This document shows positions 50,440-58,100 of a stretch of DNA of 62,113 bases, in pieces. The notes under the pieces were generated by a model, which was given only the letters and a program-made list of their open reading frames with translations, ran no database searches and was not told the DNA's origin. The translations under genes were made by a program, and so were the position numbers. Origin of the DNA: Phenylobacterium sp. (GTDB taxonomy: Bacteria; Pseudomonadota; Alphaproteobacteria; Caulobacterales; Caulobacteraceae); assembly GCF_025934275.1 (NCBI RefSeq), contig NZ_JAICYI010000010.1:1-62113 (forward strand). Direction: 5' to 3'. How positions within the stretch are numbered: the stretch's first letter is position 1; each line of letters starts with the position of its first letter.

Positions 50440-51371
50440 GCCGCCTCCCTCCAGACCGGCGCGGCCGTACGCACGGCGGCGCGAAGCTTCGCTGAGCGGG
50501 CGCGCGGATTGGACGAGAGCTCCGCCGCCGATGGCGTCCGGGCGCCGCCCCACAGCAGCCGGAAGCTCGGTTGGGCCTGCGCCGGCTTCGGCGGCGCGTG
50601 CCGCGAGCCGGCGGGCGTCCGCCCCGCGCGGACGGCGAGGAAGGTCTTCACGATTCTGTCTTCCAGCGAGTGGAACGTGACGACGCAGAGCCGCCCATCC
50701 GGCTTCAGGGCGCGCTCCGCGGCCGCCAGCCCTGCCTCCAGCTCCGAGAGCTCCTCGTTGACGGCGATCCGCAGGCCCTGGAACGCGCGAGTCGCGGGGT
50801 GGACCTTGGCGCCGCGACGCCCGCCCAGCGCCGTTTCCATCACCTGGGCGAGGTCGAGCGTGCGGGTGAACGGCTGCTCGGCGCGGCGGCGGGCGATGGC
50901 GGCGGCGATGCGCCGGCTCTGCCGCTCCTCGCCATAGACGAAGAAGATGCGGGCCAGTTCGTCGGGGGGGGCGGTGTTCACGACCTCGGCGGCGGTCGGG
51001 CCCTCGCGGCCCATGCGCATGTCGAGCGGGCCGTCGCGAAGGAAGGAGAAGCCGCGTTCGGCTTCGTCCAGCTGCATGGAGGAGACGCCGAGATCGAGCG
51101 CTACGCCGTCGACGCTCGCCGCCCCGGCCCGCTCGGCCATCTCGGAGAACCGGGCCTCGATGAGCTGGAAGCGATCGGCGGGCAGTTCCGCGGCGAAGCG
51201 CCTTGCGCTCGGATCGCGATCGAACGCCATGACCGTGGCGCCGGCCGCCAGGAAGGCGCGCGAATAGCCGCCCGCGCCGAACGTGCCGTCGATGACCGTC
51301 TTGCCCGGCGCTGGCTCCAGCGCGCCGACCACCTCGTCCAGCATCACCGGCTTATGCGCGGCTGCGCTCAA
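50436..51371 (-). CDS. rsmH: 16S rRNA (cytosine(1402)-N(4))-methyltransferase RsmH (MraW)
   Basis: 311-residue SAM methyltransferase modifying C1402 of 16S r[16 protein letters not shown] is the family N-terminus, [19 protein letters not shown] the SAM motif, [19 protein letters not shown] the signature, and [15 protein letters not shown] the C-terminal motif. The start is a TTG at 51369-51371 overlapping the mraZ stop (TTGA); the ATG eleven codons later would cut the conserved N-terminus. Confidence 0.94.
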   Translation of the reverse strand: MSAAAHKPVMLDEVVGALEPAPGKTVIDGTFGAGGYSRAFLAAGATVMAFDRDPSARRFAAELPADRFQLIEARFSEMAERAGAASVDGVALDLGVSSMQLDEAERGFSFLRDGPLDMRMGREGPTAAEVVNTAPPDELARIFFVYGEERQSRRIAAAIARRRAEQPFTRTLDLAQVMETALGGRRGAKVHPATRAFQGLRIAVNEELSELEAGLAAAERALKPDGRLCVVTFHSLEDRIVKTFLAVRAGRTPAGSRHAPPKPAQAQPSFRLLWGGARTPSAAELSSNPRARSAKLRAAVRTAAPVWREAA

Positions 51372-51835
51372 CTGGCCCCTCCGACGCGGTGGGCGCGTTG
51401 CTGGGCGCGCAGGGAGGCCAGGCCGTCGCGGGCCAGCTCGCGCTGGGCGGCGCGATGGGCGCGGAAGGCGTCCTTCGACCAGATCTGGAACCGGTCGCCC
51501 AGGCCCACGACCACGACCCAATCCGTCAAGCCGAAGCTCTCGCAGAGGGTCTCGGGCAGGGTGATGCGGCCGGCGGTGTCGAAGGAGAGCTTGGCCATCC
51601 CGCCGAGCACGGAGGTCTCCAGCGCCGTCCGCAAGGGGTCGCCGAACTCCAGCTCCTCGATGACGCTGAGGTAGCGGTCGAAGAAGGCCTGGCCGCCGCC
51701 TTCGACGCAGTCGGCCTCGATCGAGGGGAAGCAGAAGACGCCGTCAAAGGGCCCGGCGGCAAGCGCGCGGAACTCCTGCGGCACGACGATGCGCCGCTTG
51801 GCGTCCAGCTGCTTCTCGAAGGTCGAGAGGAACAT
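51368..51835 (-). CDS. mraZ: Transcriptional regulator MraZ
   Basis: 155-residue protein of two AbrB-like (SpoVT) domains: [20 protein letters not shown] and [17 protein letters not shown] each hold the D/A-x-x-R/G-R-I/V-x-[VL]P motif. MraZ binds TGGGN repeats upstream of its own operon and sets dcw expression; three such repeats lie at 51937-51961. The ATG at 51835 is chosen over the GTG at 51850 because MFLST matches the family start. First gene of the dcw block. Confidence 0.93.
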   Translation of the reverse strand: MFLSTFEKQLDAKRRIVVPQEFRALAAGPFDGVFCFPSIEADCVEGGGQAFFDRYLSVIEELEFGDPLRTALETSVLGGMAKLSFDTAGRITLPETLCESFGLTDWVVVVGLGDRFQIWSKDAFRAHRAAQRELARDGLASLRAQQRAHRVGGAS

Positions 51836-51936
51836 CTCGCCCAGCCCCACAACCCGACCGGCTCATCCGGTCGCCCCGCTCCCCTCGCCGGGCCGACAGG
51901 CCCCCCACGCGCCCGGTTTGGTTAGCGAATGGTGAC

Positions 51937-51961
51937 TGGGGTAACATGGGATTAACTGGGA
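51937..51961. promoter_or_regulatory. MraZ boxes upstream of mraZ
   Basis: TGGGG-N5-TGGGA-N5-TGGGA on the plus strand: three TGGGN units with exact five-base spacers, 102-126 bases upstream of the mraZ start, in an AT-enriched stretch. This is the known recognition pattern for MraZ. The same bases contain GTAA-N7-TTAAC (51941-51956), a one-mismatch CtrA-like site. Confidence 0.78.
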
Positions 51962-52128
51962 TACAATGACTCCAGATGACTATTGTGTCGAAAAACAAAG
52001 CTCTTCGGCGAAGTAAGGTTAACGGAATGCAGTTATCCACAGAACATACACTGAACCGGGGTTCCTGACCCGGCGTGAGGCTGCGCGGCGGCCTGCGGAC
52101 GCAGCCCTGCGCGTGGCGATCGGGCGCA

Positions 52129-52535
52129 ATGGACCAGACGGCCTGTAAGCCGGGTTCTGTGCCGCCGGGGGTGACCCCGGCGCGGCGATCATTCCTCTGG
52201 ACCGACCCTCGCGGGCCGGTTCACGCGACCTACCCGGATCCCTCGGGCCGGCGACAGCCCTGCCGGCCAAAGACTTCTCTTCAGCCGGCGCGGGACCCCT
52301 ATTCGGTCTTGCTCCTGGCGGGGCTTGCCATGCCACCCTCGTTGCCGAGGACGCGGTGGGCTCTTACCCCACCCTTTCACCCTTACCCGGCCGCGAGGCC
52401 AGGCGGTTTGCTTTCTGTGGCGCTATCCCTGGGGTCGCCCCCGGCGGGCGTTACCCGCCGCCATGTCGTCGTGGAGCCCGGACTTTCCTCACCCCTCCCG
52501 AGAGAGAAGCGCGATCGCCCGGCCGTCTGGTCCGC
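52129..52535 (-). ncRNA. rnpB: RNase P RNA (class A)
   Basis: About 405 bases read on the minus strand. Hallmarks: the P1 stem strand GGACCAGACGGCC (52533-52521) pairing with GGCCGTCTGGTCC (52143-52131), GAGGAAAGTCCGGGCTCC early on (CR-I), GGTAAGGGTGAAAGGGTG-type CR-II/III, and ACAGAACCCGGCTTACAGGC near the 3' end (CR-V). It is the catalytic subunit processing tRNA 5' ends. Exact ends are estimated from the P1 stem; no protein gene fits this interval. Confidence 0.92.
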
Positions 52536-52611
52536 GCAGAAGGTGGGACGGCCCGGGCGCGAGGTCAATGCGGAGGCCGCCGGACCGCCGACTGCGATCC
52601 GGCGCGCGCGC

Positions 52612-52893
52612 TCACCCGCGGATCTTGTGGCCGAGGCGGGTCTCCTGGTGGTTCAGCCGGCGCTGCTGGGCGGCGGTGAGATAGCCGCCATTGCGGCGGG
52701 CCATCCGGTGCTCGGTCATCGCCAGGCGCCGCTCCTTGGCGAGCAGCCGCTCGGCCCGGCGGTGCGAGATGCGGCCGGTCGCCGCCTCGTGGCGGATCAC
52801 CGCGCGCTGCTGCTGGTTGCGGTCGAGCACCTGGTCCTGCCGCGGATGGTTGTGCTCCCAGCGGGTCTCGGCCGAGGCGCCGGTGGCGGAAGT
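52612..52893 (-). pseudogene. 3' part of a small exported HNHPR-type protein, signal peptide lost
   Basis: The frame reads TRWEHNHPRQDQVLDRNQQQ, then RAVIRHEAATGRISHRRAERL, then RRNGGYLTAAQQRRLNHQE and ends near 52612. This is the pattern of a small periplasmic family (W-x-x-x-HPR-R...NQ..RI...G.LT..Q...LN.QE) that normally has a signal peptide and Ser/Thr/Ala linker. Upstream in frame the linker (SATGASAE) remains, but a stop precedes it with no start codon or signal. A GTG at 52830 could start a truncated 72-residue form. Confidence 0.55.
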
Positions 52894-52915
52894 CCGGGGC
52901 GAGACCGGCGGCGAG

Positions 52916-53052
52916 CCGACGGACGACGAGCGGTGCGTGGGCGATCCTCACCCGGCCATCGGCCGCGGCGGCGAGACCTGCGTAGCGATGGCGGACAGCG
53001 CCTGCAGCAGCTTGGCCTCGTCCGTCTCCCGGAACGCTGGTGCGGGATGCAT
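52916..53052 (-). pseudogene. Frameshifted 5' fragment of a PaiB-like FMN-binding regulator
   Basis: The ATG at 53052 starts MHPAPAFRETDEAKLLQALSA, the usual N-terminus of PaiB/FMN-binding negative regulators, but this frame stops 34 codons later. A shift of one base near 52987 restores RYAGLAAAADGRVRIAHAPLVV, the next conserved strand of the family. Homology then ends near 52916 where the HNHPR-type fragment begins. The ATG overlaps the amidase stop (TGATG). A one-base deletion plus a larger deletion would explain it. Confidence 0.5.
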
Positions 53053-53771
53053 CAACCGATCCGCCGCAGCAGCGCGATCAGTTGCGCACGGGACTCGCCG
53101 TCGGCGATCCCGTCCACGCGCGACTGGCGCCAATGTCGCTGGAAGGCGCGCACGATGGCGGCTGTCGCCTCGTCGAACTGGCCGGAGGGCGGGCTGTCGT
53201 AGCCGAGCCGGGTGAAGCCCGCCTGCAGGGCGAAGACGCCGGTCCCGTCATCGCCTGGCTTCAACGGCTCGCCGGGCGCGGGCGGAGCCTCGACCCAGAG
53301 ACCGTGACCCGACTCCGCCAGCCGCTTCCAGGGGAACAGCTCGCCCGGATCCTCCTTGCGCTCGGGCGCCACGTCGGCGTGGCCCACGATGTCGACGTCC
53401 TCGATCCGCCAGCGCGAGCGGATGTCGGCCAGCAGTTCGATCACCGCGGCGACCTGGGCGTCCGGGAACGCCCGATACCCGAACTCGTGGCCCGGATTTA
53501 CGATCTCGACGCCGATCGAGGCCGAGTTCACGTCGCGCGTGCCGCGCCAGAAGGACTTCCCCGCATGCCAGGCTCGCCGCTCCTCGGGGACCAGTCGGAA
53601 CACCCGGCCGTCTTCCTCGACCATGTAGTGCGCCGAGACCTTGGCGTCCGGATCCCGAAGCCGGGCGAGCGCCGCCTCGCCGGTCTGCATGCCAGTGTAG
53701 TGCAGCACGATCATCTTCGGCGGCGCGACGCGGAAATCGAAGTTGGGCGACGGCGCCTCGATGAGGTTCAT
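53052..53771 (-). CDS. Cytosolic AmpD-like N-acetylmuramoyl-L-alanine amidase
   Basis: 239 residues with no signal peptide. The Amidase_2 domain (about 1-165) has VLHYTG (His24), SIGVEIVN (Glu89) and GHADVAPERKEDPG (His131, Lys139, Asp141), matching the zinc ligands and catalytic Glu/Lys of AmpD. A C-terminal peptidoglycan-binding-type helical domain (178-239, FALQAGFTRLGYDSPPSGQF) follows, as in AmiD. A cytosolic amidase would remove peptide from imported anhydro-muropeptides. The ATG overlaps the EamA stop by four bases, so it is coupled to that gene. Confidence 0.88.
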   Translation of the reverse strand: MNLIEAPSPNFDFRVAPPKMIVLHYTGMQTGEAALARLRDPDAKVSAHYMVEEDGRVFRLVPEERRAWHAGKSFWRGTRDVNSASIGVEIVNPGHEFGYRAFPDAQVAAVIELLADIRSRWRIEDVDIVGHADVAPERKEDPGELFPWKRLAESGHGLWVEAPPAPGEPLKPGDDGTGVFALQAGFTRLGYDSPPSGQFDEATAAIVRAFQRHWRQSRVDGIADGESRAQLIALLRRIG

Positions 53772-54661
53772 TGACCGCGGGTCCTGAGCGCCAGCAGCAG
53801 CGGCGCCACCTGGTTGCGGCGCAGCGCGATGACCAGCACGCCGAGCAGGGCTACGGCGGAGCCTGTGGCCATCCGCAGATCGAACGGGTCGTGGGTGATC
53901 ATGACGCCAAGCGCGATGGTGGCGAGCGGCGTCATCAGGGTCAACGGCGAGATCAGGTTCGCCTCGTACCGCTGGATCAGCGCGTAATAGAGCGTGTGGC
54001 CGATCACCGAGGCGACCAGCCCGGAGAACAGCGCCGCGGCCACGAACGGCCAACCGGCGTGCAGCCCCGCCGCCAACTGGCCCGGTTCGAAGAGCCCCGA
54101 GAGCGCCATCAGGGGCCACAGCGAGGCGAAGCCCACCCACGCCTGGAACTGCAGCGGCCGGACGCCGGGCATCTGCTTCATCATCACCGCGCCCAGCGAT
54201 CCCAGCGCCGCGGCGATCAGCACGTAGATCAGGCCGATCGAGACGGCGAAGCCGTGCGGATTCCACATCACCAGCATGGCTCCGGCGAAGGTGAGCGCGA
54301 TGCCGAGCCCCCGCCGCCAGCGGATCCGCTCGCCCAGCATCGCCACTGAGAGGAGCGTGGTGATCGGCACGCCGAGCTGTCCCACCACCGCCGAGGCCGA
54401 GGGCGTGGCGGTCTTCAGGCCCATGAACACGAAGGCGAAGTTCCCGCCGCCCATGAGGAGCGCGATGACGATGAGCCGCCACAGCGGCCGGGGCGGCGGC
54501 CACAGCCACGGCGAGACGGCCACCGCCACGACCAGGAACCGCGCGCTCGCATAGAACAGCGGCGGCACGCCCAGCGTGCTCACCACGAACTTCGAGACGA
54601 TGTTGTTCGAGGCCCAGATCAGGCAGACGAGCGCCAGGAGCGCGAAGTCGCGGAAGGACAT
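53768..54661 (-). CDS. EamA-family (DMT) transporter
   Basis: 297 residues with about ten membrane helices in two EamA repeats, beginning FALLALVCLIWASNNIVSKF (family N-terminal motif) and with PITTLLSVAMLGERIRWRRG and SPLTLMTPLATIALGVMI as the ends of the two repeats. Substrate unknown. It sits between the MurA paralog (50 bases upstream) and the amidase (four-base overlap), which makes a cell-wall-related metabolite a reasonable but unproven cargo. Confidence 0.85.
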   Translation of the reverse strand: MSFRDFALLALVCLIWASNNIVSKFVVSTLGVPPLFYASARFLVVAVAVSPWLWPPPRPLWRLIVIALLMGGGNFAFVFMGLKTATPSASAVVGQLGVPITTLLSVAMLGERIRWRRGLGIALTFAGAMLVMWNPHGFAVSIGLIYVLIAAALGSLGAVMMKQMPGVRPLQFQAWVGFASLWPLMALSGLFEPGQLAAGLHAGWPFVAAALFSGLVASVIGHTLYYALIQRYEANLISPLTLMTPLATIALGVMITHDPFDLRMATGSAVALLGVLVIALRRNQVAPLLLALRTRGQ

Positions 54662-54711
54662 CGGAGAGGCCTTAGGGTGTCACGCCGGGCGCGCGCAACG
54701 GCGAGGCCGCC

Positions 54712-56007
54712 TCACTCGTCATCCCACGCGACGTCGGCGCCGAGGCTCCGCAAGTTCTCGACAAAGCGTGGATGGGCGCGGCGTATCGGATCGGCGTTGA
54801 GGATCGCCGATTGGCCTTCGATCGAGGCGGCGATCATCAGCAGCGCGATGGCCACCCGGATGATGTAGGGGCTCTCCACGGTGGCGGGGCTCAATCGACC
54901 GCCGCCGAAGGTGATGATCCGGTGCGGGTCACAGGTGACCGCGTGCGCGCCGAACTTGGCGAGCTCCGAGGTCCAGCCCAGCGCGCCCTCGTAGACCTTG
55001 TTCCAGAACATGACCGAGCCGTCGGCCTGCGAGCCGAGCGCCACGAAGATCGGCAGCAGGTCGGCCGGGATGTAGGGCCAAGGCGCCGCCTCCACCTTCT
55101 GCAGCAGGTGTCCGGTGAACGGCGCCCGGATGGCGAGGCGGCCCGCAGGCAGGTTGCGCGAGGCGCCGCCGAGATGGGTGATCTCCACGCCGAACTTGCC
55201 GAAGGTGCGGTCGATGAGCGCGAACTGCTCGGGGTCGGAGTTCTTCACCTCCACCTGCCCGCCGGTGATCGCGCCCAGGGCCAGGAAGGTGGCGACTTCG
55301 TGAAAGTCGTCCTCGAAAGTGTAGTCGGCGCCCGCGAGTTGGGGCCGGCCCTCCACCTCGAGCGTCGACGTCCCGCAGCCCCCGACCGCCACGCCCATCC
55401 GCGCCAGGAACCGGCAGAACTCCTGCACGTGCGGCTCGCAGGCGGCGTTGACGAGGCGCGAGGTCCCGCCGGCCATGGCCGCGCACATCAGGAAGTTCTC
55501 GGTGGTGGTGACCGAGGCGTAGTCGAGCCAGTGGCGGACCGGCCGAAGGGCCTTGGGCGCGGCGACCACGATCGCGCCGCCCTCGCAAGCGACCTCGGCA
55601 CCGAACGCCTGGAAGACATCCAGGTGCGGGTCGATCTCGCGGACGCCGAGCGTGCAGCCTTTGGCTTCGTCCTCCAGCACCGCGCGGCCGAAGCGGCGGA
55701 TGAGCGCCGGGATCAGCATCACCACCGAGCGCATGCCCTCGGGCAGTCGAGCGCGCTGCGGCCGCAATCCGGGGCCGTGCCGCAGGCGGACCAGACCTGA
55801 ATTGAGGTCGGCCTCGACCTCGCTTCCGAGCGCCTCGAAGAAGGCCAGCAGCTTGCGCACGTCGGTCACGTCGGGCACTCGCCGCAGGGTCACCGTCTGG
55901 TCGGTAAGCAGGCTGGCGCAGAGCACCGGCAGGACTGCATTTTTGTTCGGCGAAGGGGAGATGCGACCGGAGAGGGGCCGCCCACCGTTCACCACCAGTG
56001 TCGCCAT
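54712..56007 (-). CDS. MurA paralog: UDP-N-acetylglucosamine 1-carboxyvinyltransferase
   Basis: 431-residue EPSP/MurA-fold enzyme; MurA adds enolpyruvate to UDP-GlcNAc. Catalytic positions are kept: Lys22 in SPNKNAVLPVL, the Arg of GMRSVVM (R93), Cys118 in GCTLGVREID (the fosfomycin-modified Cys), the Asp of YIPADLLPIF (general acid/base), and two late Arg (PYIIRVAIA and PIRRAHPRF). It is divergent in sequence from housekeeping MurA, and unlike murA of relatives it sits beside an AmpR regulator. GGAGG precedes the ATG. Whether another murA exists in the genome cannot be seen here. Confidence 0.87.
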   Translation of the reverse strand: MATLVVNGGRPLSGRISPSPNKNAVLPVLCASLLTDQTVTLRRVPDVTDVRKLLAFFEALGSEVEADLNSGLVRLRHGPGLRPQRARLPEGMRSVVMLIPALIRRFGRAVLEDEAKGCTLGVREIDPHLDVFQAFGAEVACEGGAIVVAAPKALRPVRHWLDYASVTTTENFLMCAAMAGGTSRLVNAACEPHVQEFCRFLARMGVAVGGCGTSTLEVEGRPQLAGADYTFEDDFHEVATFLALGAITGGQVEVKNSDPEQFALIDRTFGKFGVEITHLGGASRNLPAGRLAIRAPFTGHLLQKVEAAPWPYIPADLLPIFVALGSQADGSVMFWNKVYEGALGWTSELAKFGAHAVTCDPHRIITFGGGRLSPATVESPYIIRVAIALLMIAASIEGQSAILNADPIRRAHPRFVENLRSLGADVAWDDE

Positions 56008-56112
56008 GCCCCCGCCCTCCTTCGCGCGGCGGGCCCTAGCTGACCGGCCATGGCCAGACCGCGCAAACGATGATAGCTGGGCGGAGGCATTAGTAAATCT
56101 AGGTCAATCGGG
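56008..56112. promoter_or_regulatory. Divergent promoter region, MurA paralog / AmpR-like
   Basis: 105 bases shared by two divergent genes. The only AT-rich stretch is CATTAGTAAATCTAGGTCAA (56088-56107), directly beside the regulator start. It contains TTAG-TAAAT-CTAG, an interrupted dyad of the LysR type, so it is the best candidate operator. No long AmpR consensus was identified with confidence. Confidence 0.45.
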
Positions 56113-57003
56113 TTGCTCCGCGCACAACTTCCGCTGAACGCGCTCCGCGCCTTCGAGGCCGCCGCGCGGCGGCTGTCGTTCACCGCCGCGGCCGTCGAGC
56201 TCTATGTCACCCAGGCCGCCGTCAGCCACCAGGTCAAGGCGCTCGAGCAGCGTCTGGGCGTCAAGCTGTTCCACCGGCTCGCGCGCGGGCTGGTGCTGAC
56301 CGACGAAGGCCAGGCGCTGCTGCCGGCGGTCTCCGATTCCTTCGACCAGATCGAGCGCACTCTGCAGCGCTTCCGGGCCGGCGCCCTGCGCGAGGTGCTG
56401 AGCGTCGGCGTGGTGGGCACCTTCGCCGTGCGCTGGCTGCTGCCGCGGCTGGAGCGGTTTCGGGAAGCCCATCCGCTGGTCGAGCTTCGCCTGTCCACCC
56501 ACAACAACAAGGTCGACATCGCGGCCGAGGGCCTCGACATGGCGATCCGCTTCGGCGACGGCGCCTGGCACGGCGTCCGCGCCGAGGAGGTCCTGCGCGC
56601 TGCGGTCACCCCGCTCTGCGCGCCCAGGATGGCGGCGCGCCTGGAGAGCCCCCGCGATCTCGCCAGCGTGCCCTTGCTCCGCTCATATCGCAGCCAGGAG
56701 TGGCCCGCCTGGTTCGCCGCCGCCGGGCTGGACGCGCCGCCCGCCGCGGGGCCGGTGTTCGACAGCCTGAGCCTGATGATCCAGGCGGCCGGCCAGGGCG
56801 CGGGCGTTGCGCTCGGCCCGCCCAGCCTGTTCGGCCGCGAACTGCACGCCCGGGTCCTCGTGCAGCCCTTCCCCACCACGGTCGAGGTGGGGAGCTACTG
56901 GCTCACCTCGCTGAAGTCGCGCGCGCCCACGCCCGCCATGGAGGCCCTCCGCGCCTGGTGCCTGGCGCCGGAGGTCCAGCACGCCGCCTACGAAGAGGCC
57001 TGA
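56113..57003 (+). CDS. ampR: AmpR-type LysR-family transcriptional regulator
   Basis: 296 residues. The winged HTH (about 8-66) reads LPLNALRAFEAAARRLSFTA then LYVTQAAVSHQVKALEQRLG. The effector domain is very AmpR-like: VGVVGTFAVRWLLPRLE, LRLSTHNNKVDIAAEGLD, GDGAWHG, LLRSYRSQEWPAWFAAAG, GSYWLTSLKSRAPTPAM. Gly102, Thr103 and Asp135, positions important for AmpR ligand response, are present at the same numbers. AmpR normally senses UDP-MurNAc-pentapeptide versus anhydro-muropeptides and controls ampC. Here the divergent gene is a MurA paralog. Start is a TTG; no ATG fits. The 3' end overlaps the convergent esterase by 16 bases. Confidence 0.88.
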   Translation: MLRAQLPLNALRAFEAAARRLSFTAAAVELYVTQAAVSHQVKALEQRLGVKLFHRLARGLVLTDEGQALLPAVSDSFDQIERTLQRFRAGALREVLSVGVVGTFAVRWLLPRLERFREAHPLVELRLSTHNNKVDIAAEGLDMAIRFGDGAWHGVRAEEVLRAAVTPLCAPRMAARLESPRDLASVPLLRSYRSQEWPAWFAAAGLDAPPAAGPVFDSLSLMIQAAGQGAGVALGPPSLFGRELHARVLVQPFPTTVEVGSYWLTSLKSRAPTPAMEALRAWCLAPEVQHAAYEEA

Positions 57004-58079
57004 GGGGGCGTCGCATCGAGCCAGGCGAGGATGTCCGGGTTGAGCTCGCGCGGATAGGTGTGGCTGAGGTCCTCGATCTCCCGATACGTGACCCGCGCGC
57101 CGGCGCGTTGCAGCAGCACATGGGCCTCGCGCGCCAACTCGACGGAGAACATCCAGTCGAGCGCCCCGTGGGCGATATGGATCGGCAGCCCCTGCACGCG
57201 GTCAGGCTCGGCCATCGCGCCCAGCATCGGATGGAACGCCGCGGCGATCGGCGCGAGGTGGGTGAATCGCGAGCCGCTCTCCAGGCCGGAGACGTAGGTG
57301 AAGGTGCCGCCGTCGCTCATGCCGGTGAGCAGCACGCGGCGCTCGTCGATCCGCCAGCGGCCCTGCACGAGGTCGAGAATGCGGTTGAGGTTGGGCGTGT
57401 CGACATCCGGCCCCATCAGCGCCCAGGTGTCGCCGATCGCGGTCGGCGTGACGAGGATCGCGCCGTGGGTCCGCGCGGCCCGGAGCCAGGTCCACAGGAA
57501 CGAGCGGCCGTTCCCGGCGCCCCCGTGCAGGGCCATGACCAGCGGCCAGGGCCGCTCGGGGCTGTAGTCTTCCGGCACATAGAGCGAGAAGCCGCCGCGC
57601 GAGCCGGGCTCGTTGTCGAGATGGCCGACGCCCGCCTCATCGCGCGCCGTCGCCTCGGCGAGGCGGGTCAGCCGCGCCGCGTCGTCGCGATGCTCCGGCT
57701 CCAGGAAGTAGCGGCTGACCGGCGGCAGGCCCGCCGCGAGCGGGTAGAGCGCCTCCTGGGCCCGTGGGATGCGGCCCAGCGCCCGATAGACCTGGCGGAC
57801 GTCCGCGCCGCCGATCTGCGCCTCCCGGAGCGCCTCGAAGGCGGCCAGGGTCTGCTCGCAGGCGAAGACGAGGTTCGCGCGCACCTCCGCCAGCCCCTCG
57901 TTCCAGTCGCCGAGCGTCTCGAACGCCGCGCGCAGCGGCGTCTCCGGATCGCCGACCGCGGCCATCACCTCGTCGAACTGCGGCGGATTGAGATGGCGCG
58001 CCACGAACGCGAGCGCCTCCAGCGCCGCCAACAGGGGCGGCAGCAGGCCGGTCAGATCTTCGACTTCGCGCTCGTCCAA
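56988..58079 (-). CDS. Alpha/beta hydrolase (phospholipase/carboxylesterase or PHB-depolymerase-like)
   Basis: 363 residues. The first ~150 residues are a helical domain without recognised family. The hydrolase core runs from about 160: GGFSLYVPEDYSPERPWPLVMALHGGAGNG (oxyanion HGG), GMSDGG with nucleophile Ser255, an Asp near 306 (HGALDWMF) and a His near 343 (LSHTYPREL). No signal peptide is obvious. Substrate unknown; an ester of a small or lipid-like molecule is likely. Convergent with the AmpR-like gene. Confidence 0.82.
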   Translation of the reverse strand: MDEREVEDLTGLLPPLLAALEALAFVARHLNPPQFDEVMAAVGDPETPLRAAFETLGDWNEGLAEVRANLVFACEQTLAAFEALREAQIGGADVRQVYRALGRIPRAQEALYPLAAGLPPVSRYFLEPEHRDDAARLTRLAEATARDEAGVGHLDNEPGSRGGFSLYVPEDYSPERPWPLVMALHGGAGNGRSFLWTWLRAARTHGAILVTPTAIGDTWALMGPDVDTPNLNRILDLVQGRWRIDERRVLLTGMSDGGTFTYVSGLESGSRFTHLAPIAAAFHPMLGAMAEPDRVQGLPIHIAHGALDWMFSVELAREAHVLLQRAGARVTYREIEDLSHTYPRELNPDILAWLDATPPQASS

Positions 58080-58100
58080 GGCGTTTCCGGAGGGCGGCGC

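Noticed and set aside
52075..52560. Several open frames across the rnpB interval
   Set aside because: The sequence matches class A RNase P RNA in P1 and the conserved regions; the frames are incidental.
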